Origin: Crotalaria pallida
Taxonomy: Eukaryota; Streptophyta; Magnoliopsida; Fabales; Fabaceae
Direction of reading: 5' to 3'
Assembly: GCA_037953625.1 (NCBI GenBank)
Contig: CM075655.1
Location: forward strand, 77,899,501 to 77,963,500
Length of the DNA: 64,000 bases
In this document: in pieces, positions 21,938 through 32,475 of the stretch
How positions within the stretch are numbered: the first letter of the stretch is position 1
Layout of the letters: every line of letters starts with the position of its first letter
Notes under the pieces: generated by a model
Told to the model about the DNA's origin: nothing
Database searches by the model: none
What the model saw: only the letters and a program-made list of their open reading frames with translations
Made by a program: the position numbers and the translations under genes

Positions 21938-23311
21938 TTGTCTAGGCTTCCTTTAGAGGGTAGTAATAGGGATGTTCTAGTGCCCATAAAAGATGAATTC
22001 CCTGATGAGATACTCTTAGCTATTTCTGTTGCACCTTGGTATGCGGACATAGCCAACTTCAAAGCAGCTAAGGTAATCCCAAAGGAACTTACATGGCAAC
22101 AAAAGAAAAAGTTTTTACATGATGCTAAGTTTTATATTTGGTATGAACCTTTCTTGTTTAGAAGGGGGATAGATGGAGTCCTTTGGAGGTGTGTTTCTAA
22201 TGAGGATATATCTCATATTTTGTGTCACTGTCATGCTTCTTATTATAGTTATGATAAAACGACGTCTAAAATTTTGCAAAGTGGCTATTTTTGGCCAACT
22301 TTAATAAAAGATGCTAGGAATTTTGTAATGCAGTGTGATAGGTGCCAGAGAACAGGTAACATCTTCCGAAAGGATGAGATGCCTCTCCAAAGTATTTTGG
22401 AGGTGGAAATCTTTGATGTTTGGGGGATAGACTTTGTTGGACCATTTCCTCCTTCATATGGTAACAAGAATATCTTGGTTGCAGTGGATTATGTGTCCAA
22501 GTGGGTGGAGGCGATAGCATGCCCCACCAATGATGCTGTTGTGGTTGTAAATTTTGTAAAGAAAAATATATTAAGCAGATTTGGAGTGCCCAGGGTGCTC
22601 ATTAGTGATAACGGTACCCACTTTTGTAACAACGTATTAGAGAAGGTTCTGGCCAAGTATGAGGTGCACCATAAATTGTCTACCCCTTACCATCCTCAAA
22701 CTAGTGGCCAGGTAGAAGTTTCCAATCATGAGCTCAAGATAATTTTAGAGAAAACTGTTAATAGCTCTCGGAAGGATTGGTCTAGGAAACTAGATGATGC
22801 CCTGTGGGCATATAGGACAGCTTTCAAAAGCCCTTTGGGAATGTCACCCTACCAGGTGGTTTATGGTAAGAATTGTCATTTGCCTATTGAACTTGTTCAT
22901 AAGGCTTATTGGGCAACTAGATTTCTTAATATGGATATGCAACAAGCTGATTAGAAAAGAGTTTCGCAACTCACTGAACTTGCTGAGTTTAGAGAGGAGG
23001 CATATAATTTTTTTAAAGCTTTAAAAGAAAAGACTAAGCTTTGGCTTGATAAGAAAATTGTTCTTAATTAAGAGTTTTGAAAAAGGTCAGTTGGTCTTGT
23101 TGTATAACTCTAGGCTGAGGCTTTTCCCTAGAAAGCTTAAGTCTAGGTGGTCTGGTCCCTTTATTGTTGAGCAGGTATCACCTTTGGTGCTGTGGAGGTC
23201 AAAGATCCCAAGAATGGCATGACTTTTAAAGTGAAAGATCAGAGATTAAAACTGTACCTAGGAGGAGATGTGGATATAGGCAAGACAACTGACAAGTTCC
23301 AAGACCCTTAG
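21938..23311 (+). pseudogene. Athila-like integrase and pol C-terminus
   Basis: The long open part 21938-22954 (338 residues) holds the HHCC zinc region (SHILCHCHAS, then CDRCQRTG). The catalytic triad is intact: Asp in WGIDFVGPFP, Asp in LISDNGTHF, Glu in SGQVEVSNHE. The conserved WAYRTAFKSPLGMSPYQVVYG follows. A TAG at 22952 and frame changes near 23060-23180 interrupt the C-terminal domain. That domain is still readable as FPRKLKSRWSGPF, then VEVKDP and QRLKLYLGG, ending at about 23311. Integrase inserts the cDNA copy in the nucleus. The stretch upstream of 21938 is lost to the frameshift, so no intact polyprotein remains. Confidence 0.9.
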
Positions 23312-24558
23312 TTTTTTTTAATTTTTTATTTTGTAGTATAGGTTAGATTAGTTTGCTTGAGGACAAGCTAAGCCAACCACTAAGTTTGGGGGAGTGGACA
23401 AAATAAAATTTTTTCAGACTTGACTTTTTCTCCCATTTTTGGTATTTGTTTGTGTCCTTGGGAGAGGTAGATGATTATTCTAGGCTTAGGACTGTTTTCT
23501 TTTTGATATGTAAATACTTTGTTTAGGATTAGACTCATTGATTTCATGACATTTATTTGATTGAGTTGTAAATTTGTTGTCAACCGGTAGTGAACTAACA
23601 TTAGCCTTTGAGATTTTGAGTCTATACTCTTGACAGGGGTATGTGACTTATATTGATTTTGTGAATTGAACCCCTGATTCTTTTCACTATGATTTTGTGT
23701 TCTAGAACTTGACCGGTGACCATTTTGAGATTGATAATTGTTTGCATGCATAAAGATGATTAAGACACTTAGGATTGTGTTTTTGTGACCTTCAACTGAT
23801 TTGAATGATAATATATTCCCTTAGTTACCTATTTTTGAGCCTAATTAGATATTATGATTTTTCTTTGGTACCCTGCAATGGATTGTTTTATTTTTTTTAG
23901 TACCTTTAAAATTTTGAATGAGCAATTGAGGGGAATGACTCAAGTAAAAAATGGTGAAAGTGTTATGAGTTCTATGTCTCTTCCATGTGAAAAAAGAAAA
24001 AAAAATAAATAAAAAGGAAGAGAATAGAAAGAAAAGAATGAAAAAGTTAAGAAGAGTACAATGTATGTGATGTGAGTGTGAGTCTTAGTTGTATTCATTG
24101 CTCATTCATGATTTTTGAGAGAAATTTGTTTTTACATTTTAGCCCCCCTTCTTTCTTTTATCCCACCTTACACTTTTACCCATGGTCTCATTACAACCAA
24201 ATAAAGACCTTTTGATTTTTGCATTATTCAATAATTTCAGTGGAGATTTGGGTCTATGGTCAAGCCTATGGTAGCACATTGTCATTGGATGAACTTGAAT
24301 GCATTAACATAACCTTTGATCCACATGAGAGATACATAGTGAGGCTTTGAGTGTTCACTTATTTTTGGTTCTTTTAGAGTCTGTGACTCTGACCAGTTTC
24401 TGATTGAGTTTTTTTTTTGCTTGAAAAGATAAGTGTCTGAGTTAGTGAGTCAAAGTCTTTTGTTGAGTGTTTGCATATTAATTTAGAAGGTAGTCTTGAG
24501 TTTCTGAATTTTTATTTTACTTTTTAATGGGATATGAAAAATGCTAAGTTTGTGGGAG
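23312..24558 (+). other. Athila-like 3' non-coding region
   Basis: About 1.2 kb between pol and the 3' LTR. It contains a purine-rich AAGTTTGGGGGAGTGG at 23381-23396 that resembles a second polypurine tract, long A-rich runs near 23990-24050, and no ORF over 60 codons in sense. The stretch just before the LTR, AAGTTTGTGGGAG (24546-24558), is the likely active tract. Confidence 0.6.
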
Positions 24559-25931
24559 TGATTTGGGTCCAATATATGATGTTTTAGAGCATGAATTAAC
24601 TCCTTTTTGCTAAGGTTTTGGCTTGTTTCTTAGGTAATTTAGGTAGAATAGTTGAGTTTTTAGTTAGTTTAGGTAAAATATGATCATGGAACGTTTTGAT
24701 CTGTTTTGGATTTGATTTCAGGTATATGGAAACTTTATTTCATGATTAATGGAAAGGAGCTTTGAAGACCAAGAGATTGGAATCAAAATGGAGAAAAAGC
24801 GAGTGCTGAACAGTAACCCATGCCCAGGTGCAGCCAAGCACGCCTAGACAAGTGAGGGTTCAAAAGACCAAAACTGGGTGCAAATGACTAAAAATAATTG
24901 TGAAACAAGCTGCCGATTCAGAGGATGGCACGCCCAGGCGTGCAACGACGAGCCAAATTTAGTGATCAACATCTGATGATGGCCACGTCAAGACGTAGGA
25001 GGCGCGCACGTCGAGTTTTGTGCTTTTTGATAAGATTTTGAAGATTTGTTTCAGGATTAGTTTTTGCTATTTAAATTAGGTTTTGGGAATAGAATAGGGG
25101 AGATTAGAAAAAAGGGAGATTACATAGTTTTTGAGAGAGAATTAAAAGAAGAAATAGGATTGAAGATTAAGAACGGAGGAATCCGGCTTGAAGATTGAAG
25201 ACCTATTGGGAATTTCAGGTTATCTATGATCATGAATTCCTTCTTTTATCTTTGTTTTTCTTATTTCAATATGTGTAACTAAAACCCTCAGTTAGGAATA
25301 TGGTGGATTTGCATGGATTCTAAATAGTTTATGAAGTTATGAATTAATGTTATTCAATTAAATCTATTGTTTGATTGTGGTTTATTTGTTATGCATAAAT
25401 TTGGATCCGTTTATGTTTTGGAAACCTAGTTCTTCAATTGGAAAATTAGGGATTGCGTATGCCCTTGCAATCAAACATTATAACCACTCAAGTTGTAGGG
25501 ATACACTTGGGGCTTATATGACTTTATTAATTCTAGTGTTCTTAATTGTGGGTTATTTAATCATTAATTATTTAAGAGATTAAGGGTTGTGATTAGATAA
25601 GAAACGTAATTACTATGAGGAATCTAGTTTTTACTACCTCTGGGATGTCATAGATTTAATGGAAAACGGAGATACATAACTAGTAACTTAGGTCCTGCAA
25701 TGAAACCATGTTCCTAATGCTTTTCCCATTCAATTCACAAACTCTATTTATTTTCTGCTTTGTTATTTAGTTTTATTTTTTCAATTAATCAATTTAAATT
25801 AAACATCAACTTTCATTAGTAATTATAATAAGGTGGAAATTATTGAAAGCAATTTACAATCCTGGTGGGAATGATAATATTACTTATACTTTATTACTTG
25901 TTTACCCGGTATATTTGTCGGTTGTCCAACA
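24559..25931 (+). repeat. Athila-like 3' LTR
   Basis: 1373 bases from TGATTTGGGTCC to TTGTCCAACA. Its end matches the left LTR end (CCAACA at 12575-12580). The sequence after 25931 is LINE ORF2, so the element inserted into a LINE. Confidence 0.75.
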
Positions 25932-28641
25932 AGAGACAGTTTTTGGAAGGAGTTCAAGAAACAAAAGAAGGGATTATGTGCTACTTCAAGAAGAAGTTTT
26001 CTGATGTACAATGGCAGCGTCCGGTGCATGCAAGGATTGAGTTTAGGAAGTTAAGTTCTGAAGATAATTCTTTTCTAACTGCTTTGTTTTTCTGAGGAGG
26101 AAATTAAAGGAGCTGTTTGGGGTAGTGGGAGTTCTAAAAGCCCTGGTCCGGATGGTTTCAATTTTAGGTTCATTAGGAGTTTTGGCACCTTCTAAAAGAG
26201 GATATTGTCAGTATTGTTCGTGAGTTTTACAGGTATGGCAGAATTGTTAAAGGGGCTAATGCGTCGTTTGTGTGTCTTATTCCCAAAAAAGGGAATCCAA
26301 CGAAGATAGAGGATTATAGGCCAATTTCATTGATTGGGGCTATTTACCAAATATTGGCCAAGATCTTGGCAAACAGGGTGAAAGTTGTTACGTCCAAAAT
26401 GATATCTGAAAACCAATCAAATTTTCTTAAGAATAGAAATATTCTTGATGGGGTCGTGATTGTCAGTGAAATTATTGATGAGGCAAAGAGGAGAAAGAAG
26501 AATTGCGTGCTTTTTAAAATTTATTTTTAGAAAGCCTATGATTCTGTCCCTTTGGAGTTCCGGTTGGATATGATGAGGAGGATGGGTTTCTGTTCGAAAT
26601 GGTGTTCGTGGATCCGGGAATGTATCTCTACGGTTTCAATGTCTGTTTTGGTTAATGGAAGTCCAACTTCAAAGTTTTATTTACAGTGTGGCCATCGACA
26701 AGGGGATCTTCTTTCCCCTTTCCTCTTTTTAATTGTGGCGGAGGGTTTAAATGGGTTACTTCGTAAAGCTGTGGAGTTGGATAGATTAAAAAATTATTAT
26801 ATTGGCAACGACGATGTGGGGATATCTATTTTACAGTATGCAGATGATGCTATTATTGTGGGAGATGGATCTAAGAAAAATATGATTGCAATTAAATGTA
26901 TTCTTAGAATGTTCGAACTGTGTTTGGGTCTAAAGGTGAATTTTGGTAAGAGTCATTTGCTGGCAGTTAATTTGGAGCACAATCGGGTGGTTACTGTGGC
27001 AAACTCTTTGAGATGTACTATGGGGGAATGGCCCTTGTCCTTTCTCCGAATTCCTATTGGGATTAATGATAGACGGGATGTACATTAAAGCGGCTAGTGG
27101 ATCTGTTGAATTCTAGACTTTCTTCTTGGAAAGGGAGATATTTATCCTTTGGAGGTCGTGTGATATTGTTGAACTCTGTCCTAAATGCTCTGCCGGTCTA
27201 CCTTTTTTCCTTCTACAAAGCTCCTAAATGCGCAATAAGTAAATTAGTTAAAATTCAAAGAAAATTTATTTGGGGAGGGTGCGGGGTTAATAAGAAAATC
27301 CCTTGTGTGAAATGGGATAAAATTTGTAATGATAAAAGTAAAGGAGGATTAGGAGTTAAATATTTAGGTTGTTTTAATAGAGCTCTATTAGGAAAGTGGA
27401 GATCAGGGTATTAGTGGAGCCGAACAAGGTGCGGGTGAAGGTTCTTGAGGCTAAGTATTGGAAATTAGGCAGAGTGATTGGGGTGGGGAGTACATATAGA
27501 GGTGGGGGAATTTGTTCTTTAGGGTGGAAGGAGTTGGTGAATCTTGAAGAGGGGTTGGGGCTTGAACAAAAATGGATATCTCTGGGGTTGGTTAAAAAAT
27601 TAGGAGATGGGAGGGGATACGTTGTTTTGGGAAGAGACATGGGTGGGGGATGTACCTTTAAATGTTAGGTTTCCTTGGCTGTTTTCTTTAAGTTTGGATA
27701 AAGGAAATGTTATCCAAAATTTGGGAAGTTGGACGAATTGTGTGTGGAGGTGGAATTTTCACTGGAGAATGATTTTTTTTTGCTTGGGAAGAGAATTTGT
27801 TTGATGAGTTTTTTTCTGTAGTAGGGAATACTGTTTTGGTGCAGGGAAAGGTTGATACTTGGCTTTGGAGATCGGATCCTGAAGGCGTTTACATAGTAAA
27901 GTCTGCTTATTATGAGATCCACGACAAACATGTCCCGGGCGCGGAGTATCATATCAAGCATCTGGGTTTTGGCTGCGCCCATAAAAACAATTGCTTTTGG
28001 GTGGAGGGTTCAAATTGACAGAGTGCCATCCAAGATTAATTTGATGGGTCAAGGGATCTTGTTGGATGTGGAGCAGATATCTTGTGTTTTATGTCATGAG
28101 GAAGAGGAGTCGACAAAACATTTGTTTTTTGTGTGTAGGCGAGCTTATCAAGTGTGGCAAGAGGTGTATAGTTGCTTTGGCTTCTCGGTGGTCCTACACA
28201 GAGAAGGAAGCAGTCACTTTCAGCATCATCTATATATGATTCCAGGAAAGAAAATTCAGAAATTCTGGTCTCTAATTTGGTTGACAACCATTTCGTGCAT
28301 ATGGAATTGGAGGAATAAATATGTGTTTGATAATGAAGATCTTTTTTGAGTGCGGTGGTGGACAGGATAAAGATGAAATATTGGCTTTGGATTAAAGGGA
28401 AATTAGATAAAGCGTGCATGTCTCTATTCGAGTGGTTGACAAACCCCTACCTTTGTCTCACTAATTATTGCTGGTGAGTTTTTCTTGTTTCTTTGTGCTG
28501 CACTGTGTTCTTTCAAGTTGCTGGTGCCTTAACTTTGTATGTGATGCTGGTGTCCTGGTTTTTTCTATTTTGGTGTCATATTCTGGCCTTGCTTTTAGTA
28601 GTTTGGGTGATTAGGTGACATGTAGCCATTTTAATGTTTCT
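25932..28641 (+). pseudogene. LINE clade Y, ORF2 pseudogene (RT to zf-RVT)
   Basis: Begins abruptly after the Athila-like LTR and reads L1-type ORF2 in several frames: SPGPDGFNF, then LIPKKGNPTKIEDYRPISLIG, KAYDSVP, HRQGDLLSPFLFL, and the catalytic LQYADDAIIVG, which is intact. LSSWKGRYLSFGGR follows and then a C-terminal zinc region with CVLCHEEEESTKHLFFVC. Stops and frameshifts occur at about 26090, 26528, 27086, 27411-27610, 28016 and 28347. It differs clearly from the LINEs at 7.9, 39 and 56 kb, which carry FADD rather than YADD and a different 3' UTR. The 3' UTR continues after the F2 insertion at 32086. Confidence 0.85.
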
Positions 28642-29059
28642 TGTAATACCCCAATTTTTGTTCCCAAATAAATAAAAGGAATATTTAAATAAAACTAATT
28701 ATATGGAATTAGTTAGTTTTATTTATTAATTTATTGTTATATTGAAAGAATTATCCAAGGAAATATAAGAGAAAATAATTTGGGTTCTAAAAATAAGGAT
28801 TTTTGCAGTTTAATCCTTGGAAAGGACCTAAGAGGTAATATTGGAAAGATATTTGGAGGGAAAGTGAATAAAATAATAATTTTTGAAAATCTGAGTGCGT
28901 TACTCGAGTAGCCCGATCAATTTACTCGAGTAACAGTGGTGCTGAAGCTGAAGATAATGCGTTTGATGATTCAACAATTTGGGTAATTCAATTGTTAACA
29001 CCTAGCACCGACTGGGATTATGGAAAACACGTGTTTGTGTGCATGGTAGTCATTGTTGG

Positions 29060-29069
29060 CTATAAATTG
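29060..29069 (+). promoter_or_regulatory. TATA-like box of the F2 block
   Basis: CTATAAATTG, followed within about 100 bases by a T/C-rich leader (TTCATTCTTCACCCTCCC). It is placed where an LTR promoter would be expected if the ORF at 31088 is transcribed. Confidence 0.4.
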
Positions 29070-30183
29070 ATGGGTTTGGTTGATGAATTGGGTGGAAATT
29101 AAGAAAAAAAGAAGGGAAACTCTGTCAAATTCGGTTTTGAACCCCCTTTGTTCATAACCTTCATTCTTCACCCTCCCTTAAACACAGTTGATGAGCTTGA
29201 TACCTTCTTCAAGCTTGTCACAATACCTTTAATTTGAGACAAGAATCGTGTGTTTTGGTGGCTGGAGCAAGGAGAACGAATTGCTTGAAGTTGGGATCAA
29301 GAAACTGAAGGTTGCAGTTTCAGTTTTGAGAAGCCAAGTTCAAGCTTTCGATTTTAGTAGGTAGAGGGTCTCAAATCGTGCCACTTTGATTTCTATTTAA
29401 AGTTTGCAATGTCTAGTTTTTATATTGACCAAGATTACTCATTTTCATGTACGTTTGGTTTGTCAAATCATCACTCGAACTTGCTCTGCTGAACCTGTTT
29501 TGGAACCGAAAACAGAGCATTTGGAGTTTGGTAATTGTGTGAGTTTCTTTGCTGCCTGTGCATCCAAAAAGCTTCATTGAGGTAAGGGAGAAGCTTTACT
29601 AATACTAGAATAGATTGAGGAATTGATTTGAATATTGATTGAACCACCATGAGGTTCAAAGGGCACTAGGTTAGGGGACAATGGCTTGGAGGCCAATTTG
29701 ATCTTAAAACTGAATTGGAACATGTTAGATTTTGATATCTAAAGCTAAATGAACCTTCAATTTGATCTGAAATTGGGTAATTAAGGAATTGGTATGTGAG
29801 GTTGTGTTTTAGGTCAAAATTGGGGGAAATTGTTATGATTCTGTGATTTTGGTGTTAATGCTTGAAATTGATGCTATGAACAAGTTTAATGTAATGTATT
29901 TAAGTTGGTTTGAAGCTTAACTTTGGTAAAAATTGGATTGGCATGAGTTTGACATATAAAAACCAGTTCAGCAGTGTTTTACTACATAATTTACTCGAGT
30001 AATTCGAGCTGTCACTCGAGTAATGCGTGAAAATTCTGATTTATCTGATGAGTGCAAGAGGATTACTCGATTAATCTGAAGTATTACTCGAGTAACACCT
30101 TAAAACTTTGAATAATTTGAAATATATGCAGTACTACTCGAGTAATAGATCTGTTAATCGAGTAATGCGAAAGGTGCAAAAAT

Positions 30184-30300
30184 ATTACTCGAGTAATTCG
30201 AGCTGTCACTCGAGTAATGCGAAAGGTGCAAAAATATTACTCGAGTAATTCGAGCTGTCACTCGAGTAATGCGAAAGCTGCAAAAATATTACTCGAGTAA
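30184..30300. repeat. 52 bp tandem repeat built around the TCGA dyad
   Basis: Two full units (30184-30235 and 30236-30287) and a partial third. Each holds ATTACTCGAGTAATTCGAG, then CTGTCACTCGAGTAATGCG and a GCAAAAAT spacer. Units differ at one base (AAAGGTG or AAAGCTG). A single half-copy stands earlier at about 29988-30028. Confidence 0.9.
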
Positions 30301-31087
30301 TCTAATGCAATACTCGATTAATAGACTCTGTTAATCTATTAGTGACTGAATTGTTGTAAAAGGATCAGAATTTAATAAGGTGATTGATTAGCAAAGGGTT
30401 TGAATCAATTTAATTACTGAACTAGAAATTAATGGAAGTCAGTGTATGTTAAATAAAGTTTAATTATGCCAAGTCCCAGCTTCGAACAACTTAAATGACA
30501 TTGAATAGTACGGGTAGTCAAAGCCATGCATAGCATCTGCATTATTTGGATTCCCACATGTGTGGAGACACGTCCGAGAGGCGTGGGCATATCCTTTCGG
30601 TTGAACTCGAGGGACCTGGGTGTCTGCTCCAAAGGGTTCACGGGGGAGTGTCGGTGACCAGGGTTGCACCTTCTGTTTCCGGAAATACACACGTGCGTGT
30701 GGGCATGTCATTTGGTGCCGGACTCGATGAGGCGTAGTCCTACGGGATACGTCGGCAACATTTCTAAGAGCTCTAGAGGTGTTGATTTATTTGCGGGCCG
30801 AGTTCGATGAGATACTCAGTATGGGTATCGGGCATGTTTATTTTAAGGTGCCACGGAAGCCTATTTGTTGTAGTTGGCCAACAATCATGCATTGATAAAA
30901 TTAGATGCATCATGACTGCATATTCTATTGATTTATAATTAAGTCTTGATGTTGGTGTTTAACATGGTTGACTAAAGATTTATAAGTTATATTAATTGCA
31001 ATAAATAAAGTCTTACTTGATTAGAACTGTACCCTGTCTATTTTGTTATGTGTTAGTATTTGCTAACTCCCTAAGCCCTTGCAGGTG

Positions 31088-31537
31088 ATGGCTCGTTACC
31101 TGACATACGTGGAGTTACGCCCGCTCCGTAGAGGAGTGTGGGACTACGAGGAGCACCGAGCGGTGTTCGAGGGTGAGGTTGACGTGATCTTTCGTCATCC
31201 TAACCCCCTGGCTCGAGTGCGACCTCGTAGGCTTCGCATCCCCATGATCTACATACTGCACATTCCACCAGCTTACACTTACCGTTTTGGTTCTCCACCC
31301 CCACATCATGGACGTCGCTTTTATAATCTACATGTCCGACGCCCAGCCACCCGTACACGTCCCTCTACTTCTGATGAGGCTACTGCTACGGCCACTCCTC
31401 GTCCCGGTCCGACCACCAGGGTACGTTTTGCACCCTCACCTGAGCTAGTGCGTCGCACTGCTATCCCTGTTGTGTCGGATGAGGAGGAGGAGGACCCCGT
31501 AGAGGACGTGGATGGGCCAGCTGCGGACAGTCAGTGA
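31088..31537 (+). CDS. F2 LTR ORF, 149 residues, unknown function
   Basis: ATG at 31088 comes directly after CCCTTGCAGGTG, an acceptor-like site, and the frame is open for 149 codons to TGA. The N-terminal half includes YVELRPLRRGVWDYEEHRAV and HPNPLARVRPRRLRIPMIY, then PPAYTYRFGSPPP. The middle is Thr/Arg/Pro-rich and basic. The C-terminus is strongly acidic (SDEEEEDPVEDVDG). The copy at 62074-62547 aligns through the N-terminal half and again at EEDPVED, so the protein was conserved after the two LTR copies separated. No known domain, signal peptide or membrane segment is seen. Its place inside an LTR, about 550 bases before the LTR end, is unusual. It could be an LTR-borne accessory protein or a remnant of a captured gene. 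Confidence 0.55.
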   Translation: MARYLTYVELRPLRRGVWDYEEHRAVFEGEVDVIFRHPNPLARVRPRRLRIPMIYILHIPPAYTYRFGSPPPHHGRRFYNLHVRRPATRTRPSTSDEATATATPRPGPTTRVRFAPSPELVRRTAIPVVSDEEEEDPVEDVDGPAADSQ

Positions 31538-32085
31538 TGTGGTGTCTTTTCTGAGAGTATGTGCAGTATGGGGACCGTGGTAGGATGTGGTGTTTAGCTT
31601 TTGGAAGACCAGGGATCAGACATCAGCGTGGGTGGATCATGGCTCAGCTCTCGAAGACTCTTTTATTTTGATTTGTGTTATATTGTATATAGTTGAGAGG
31701 GTCTATGAGAGCTGTTATTTTATATCTGCTGGTCTGTATCCTTATATTTTGCTACCTCGACTTTTATCTCTGATACTTGGGTACCTGAGTTTTTATATAT
31801 ATATATATATATGGGCTATGGTTGTATAGTTATTATGATCCTTAAAATTATTTCAATTACAACTGCAGTAATCATTTTGAAAATCGTTTCCGCTGAAAGT
31901 ACAAACAGGTACTCAACCGTTCATTTTTGAAAGAAATGTGTTTTCGAATCAAAGCTTTCGGATATGGAACTTGGTGTATAGAAAGAAAAAAGTTTTTCCA
32001 TAAAGTTCCTATACGAATAACATTTATTATATATTCCAGCTTTATTTATTTAATATAAATAAAGCTATATTTTGAGAATGTCTCA

Positions 32086-32270
32086 TAATTTGTTAATATA
32101 CATGGAGTGTCCACATTTCTCATTTTGCAGTAGGTGTCTTGCTGGGGTTTTTTATATGTTACCCTTTGGTTTTACTACTTGTAACTGGTTCTGTTCCTTG
32201 GGCATGGAAGGAAGTATTTCTTATACTTCCGAGGCTTTTTTAATAAATTTATTTGCCTTACAAAAAAAAA
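32086..32270 (+). mobile_element. LINE clade Y 3' UTR and poly(A) tail
   Basis: Continues the 3' UTR broken at 28641. Near the end is a perfect 8 bp stem hairpin, GGAAGTAT-TTCTT-ATACTTCC (32210-32230), then AATAAATTT and an A9 tract at 32262-32270. Confidence 0.6.
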
Positions 32271-32475
32271 GTTGCCAAGGTGAAGCTTTATGGGTGAACT
32301 CACAATATCCATTTGCGCAATTAGGTAACTAATCCATTCGCACATCGATTGGGCCCTTTCGGGGGTGGCGCTCCCAGCAAGGCACTCTCCTTGGATTGAA
32401 CCTGGGACCACATGGTTAAGGGATATAGACCCGGTCCATCTGTGCCAGCATCCACTGATGTTGTCATGGTGAAGT
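32271..32475 (-). mobile_element. tRNA-derived SINE candidate
   Basis: On the minus strand TGGCACAGATG (complement of 32438-32448) matches the A-box consensus. GGTTCAATCCA (complement of 32392-32402) is a good B box, with 35 bases between them. About 120 bases follow, ending at the LINE A-tract, which reads as T9 on this strand. The border on the tail side is therefore ambiguous, and no target duplication was found. Confidence 0.45.

Larger units (their letters stand above)
11850..25931 (+). mobile_element. Athila-like Ty3/gypsy element, internally deleted and split
   Basis: The right LTR is 24559-25931. The left LTR survives only in its 3' part (about 11850-12580). Pol fragments between them are reverse transcriptase and RNase H (12595-13184, resuming at 21717) and integrase (21915-22954). 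Gag, protease and the first part of RT are gone: the left LTR end (CAATCCAACA at 12571-12580) runs almost directly into RT codons. The element is interrupted at 13185-21716 by an F3 LTR block with the ACTAC target duplication. The long non-coding stretch between pol and the 3' LTR is typical of the Athila lineage. Confidence 0.8.
28899..30335. repeat. Clusters of TTACTCGAGTAA-type dyads (F2)
   Basis: Two clusters: two sites at about 28899-28942, and about fourteen sites at 29990-30335. The perfect form TTACTCGAGTAA occurs repeatedly, with variants such as TCACTCGAGTAA, TACTCGATTAAT and TTAATCGAGTAA. One cluster lies upstream of the TATA box, the other downstream in the presumed leader/intron. 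Confidence 0.9.
28642..32085 (+). mobile_element. F2-family LTR-type block (about 3.4 kb) inside LINE Y
   Basis: Starts TGTAATACCCCAATTTTTG and ends near GAATGTCTCA. The LINE 3' UTR resumes after it, which gives the borders. The expected 5 bp target duplication is not clean (left TTTCT; right TAATT or TTTGT), so the right border may be off by several bases. It has a dyad cluster, a TATA box and leader near 29060, 52 bp tandem repeats, and an ORF near the 3' end. No primer-binding site or pol domain is present, so it looks like a solo LTR. The block at 61359-64000 is a second copy in reverse. Confidence 0.6.

Noticed and set aside
23380..23751. 123-codon minus-strand ORF
   Set aside because: Antisense to the Athila-like 3' non-coding region, Ser/Gln-rich by base composition, no domain.
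28899..30335. Regularly repeated palindromes resembling a CRISPR array
   Set aside because: Motifs are only 10-12 bp, spacing is irregular apart from a local 52 bp tandem unit, and the context is a plant LTR element.
30429..30737. Three overlapping ORFs of 63-87 codons
   Set aside because: They lie in the non-coding middle of the F2 block, on both strands, with no counterpart frame in the second F2 copy.
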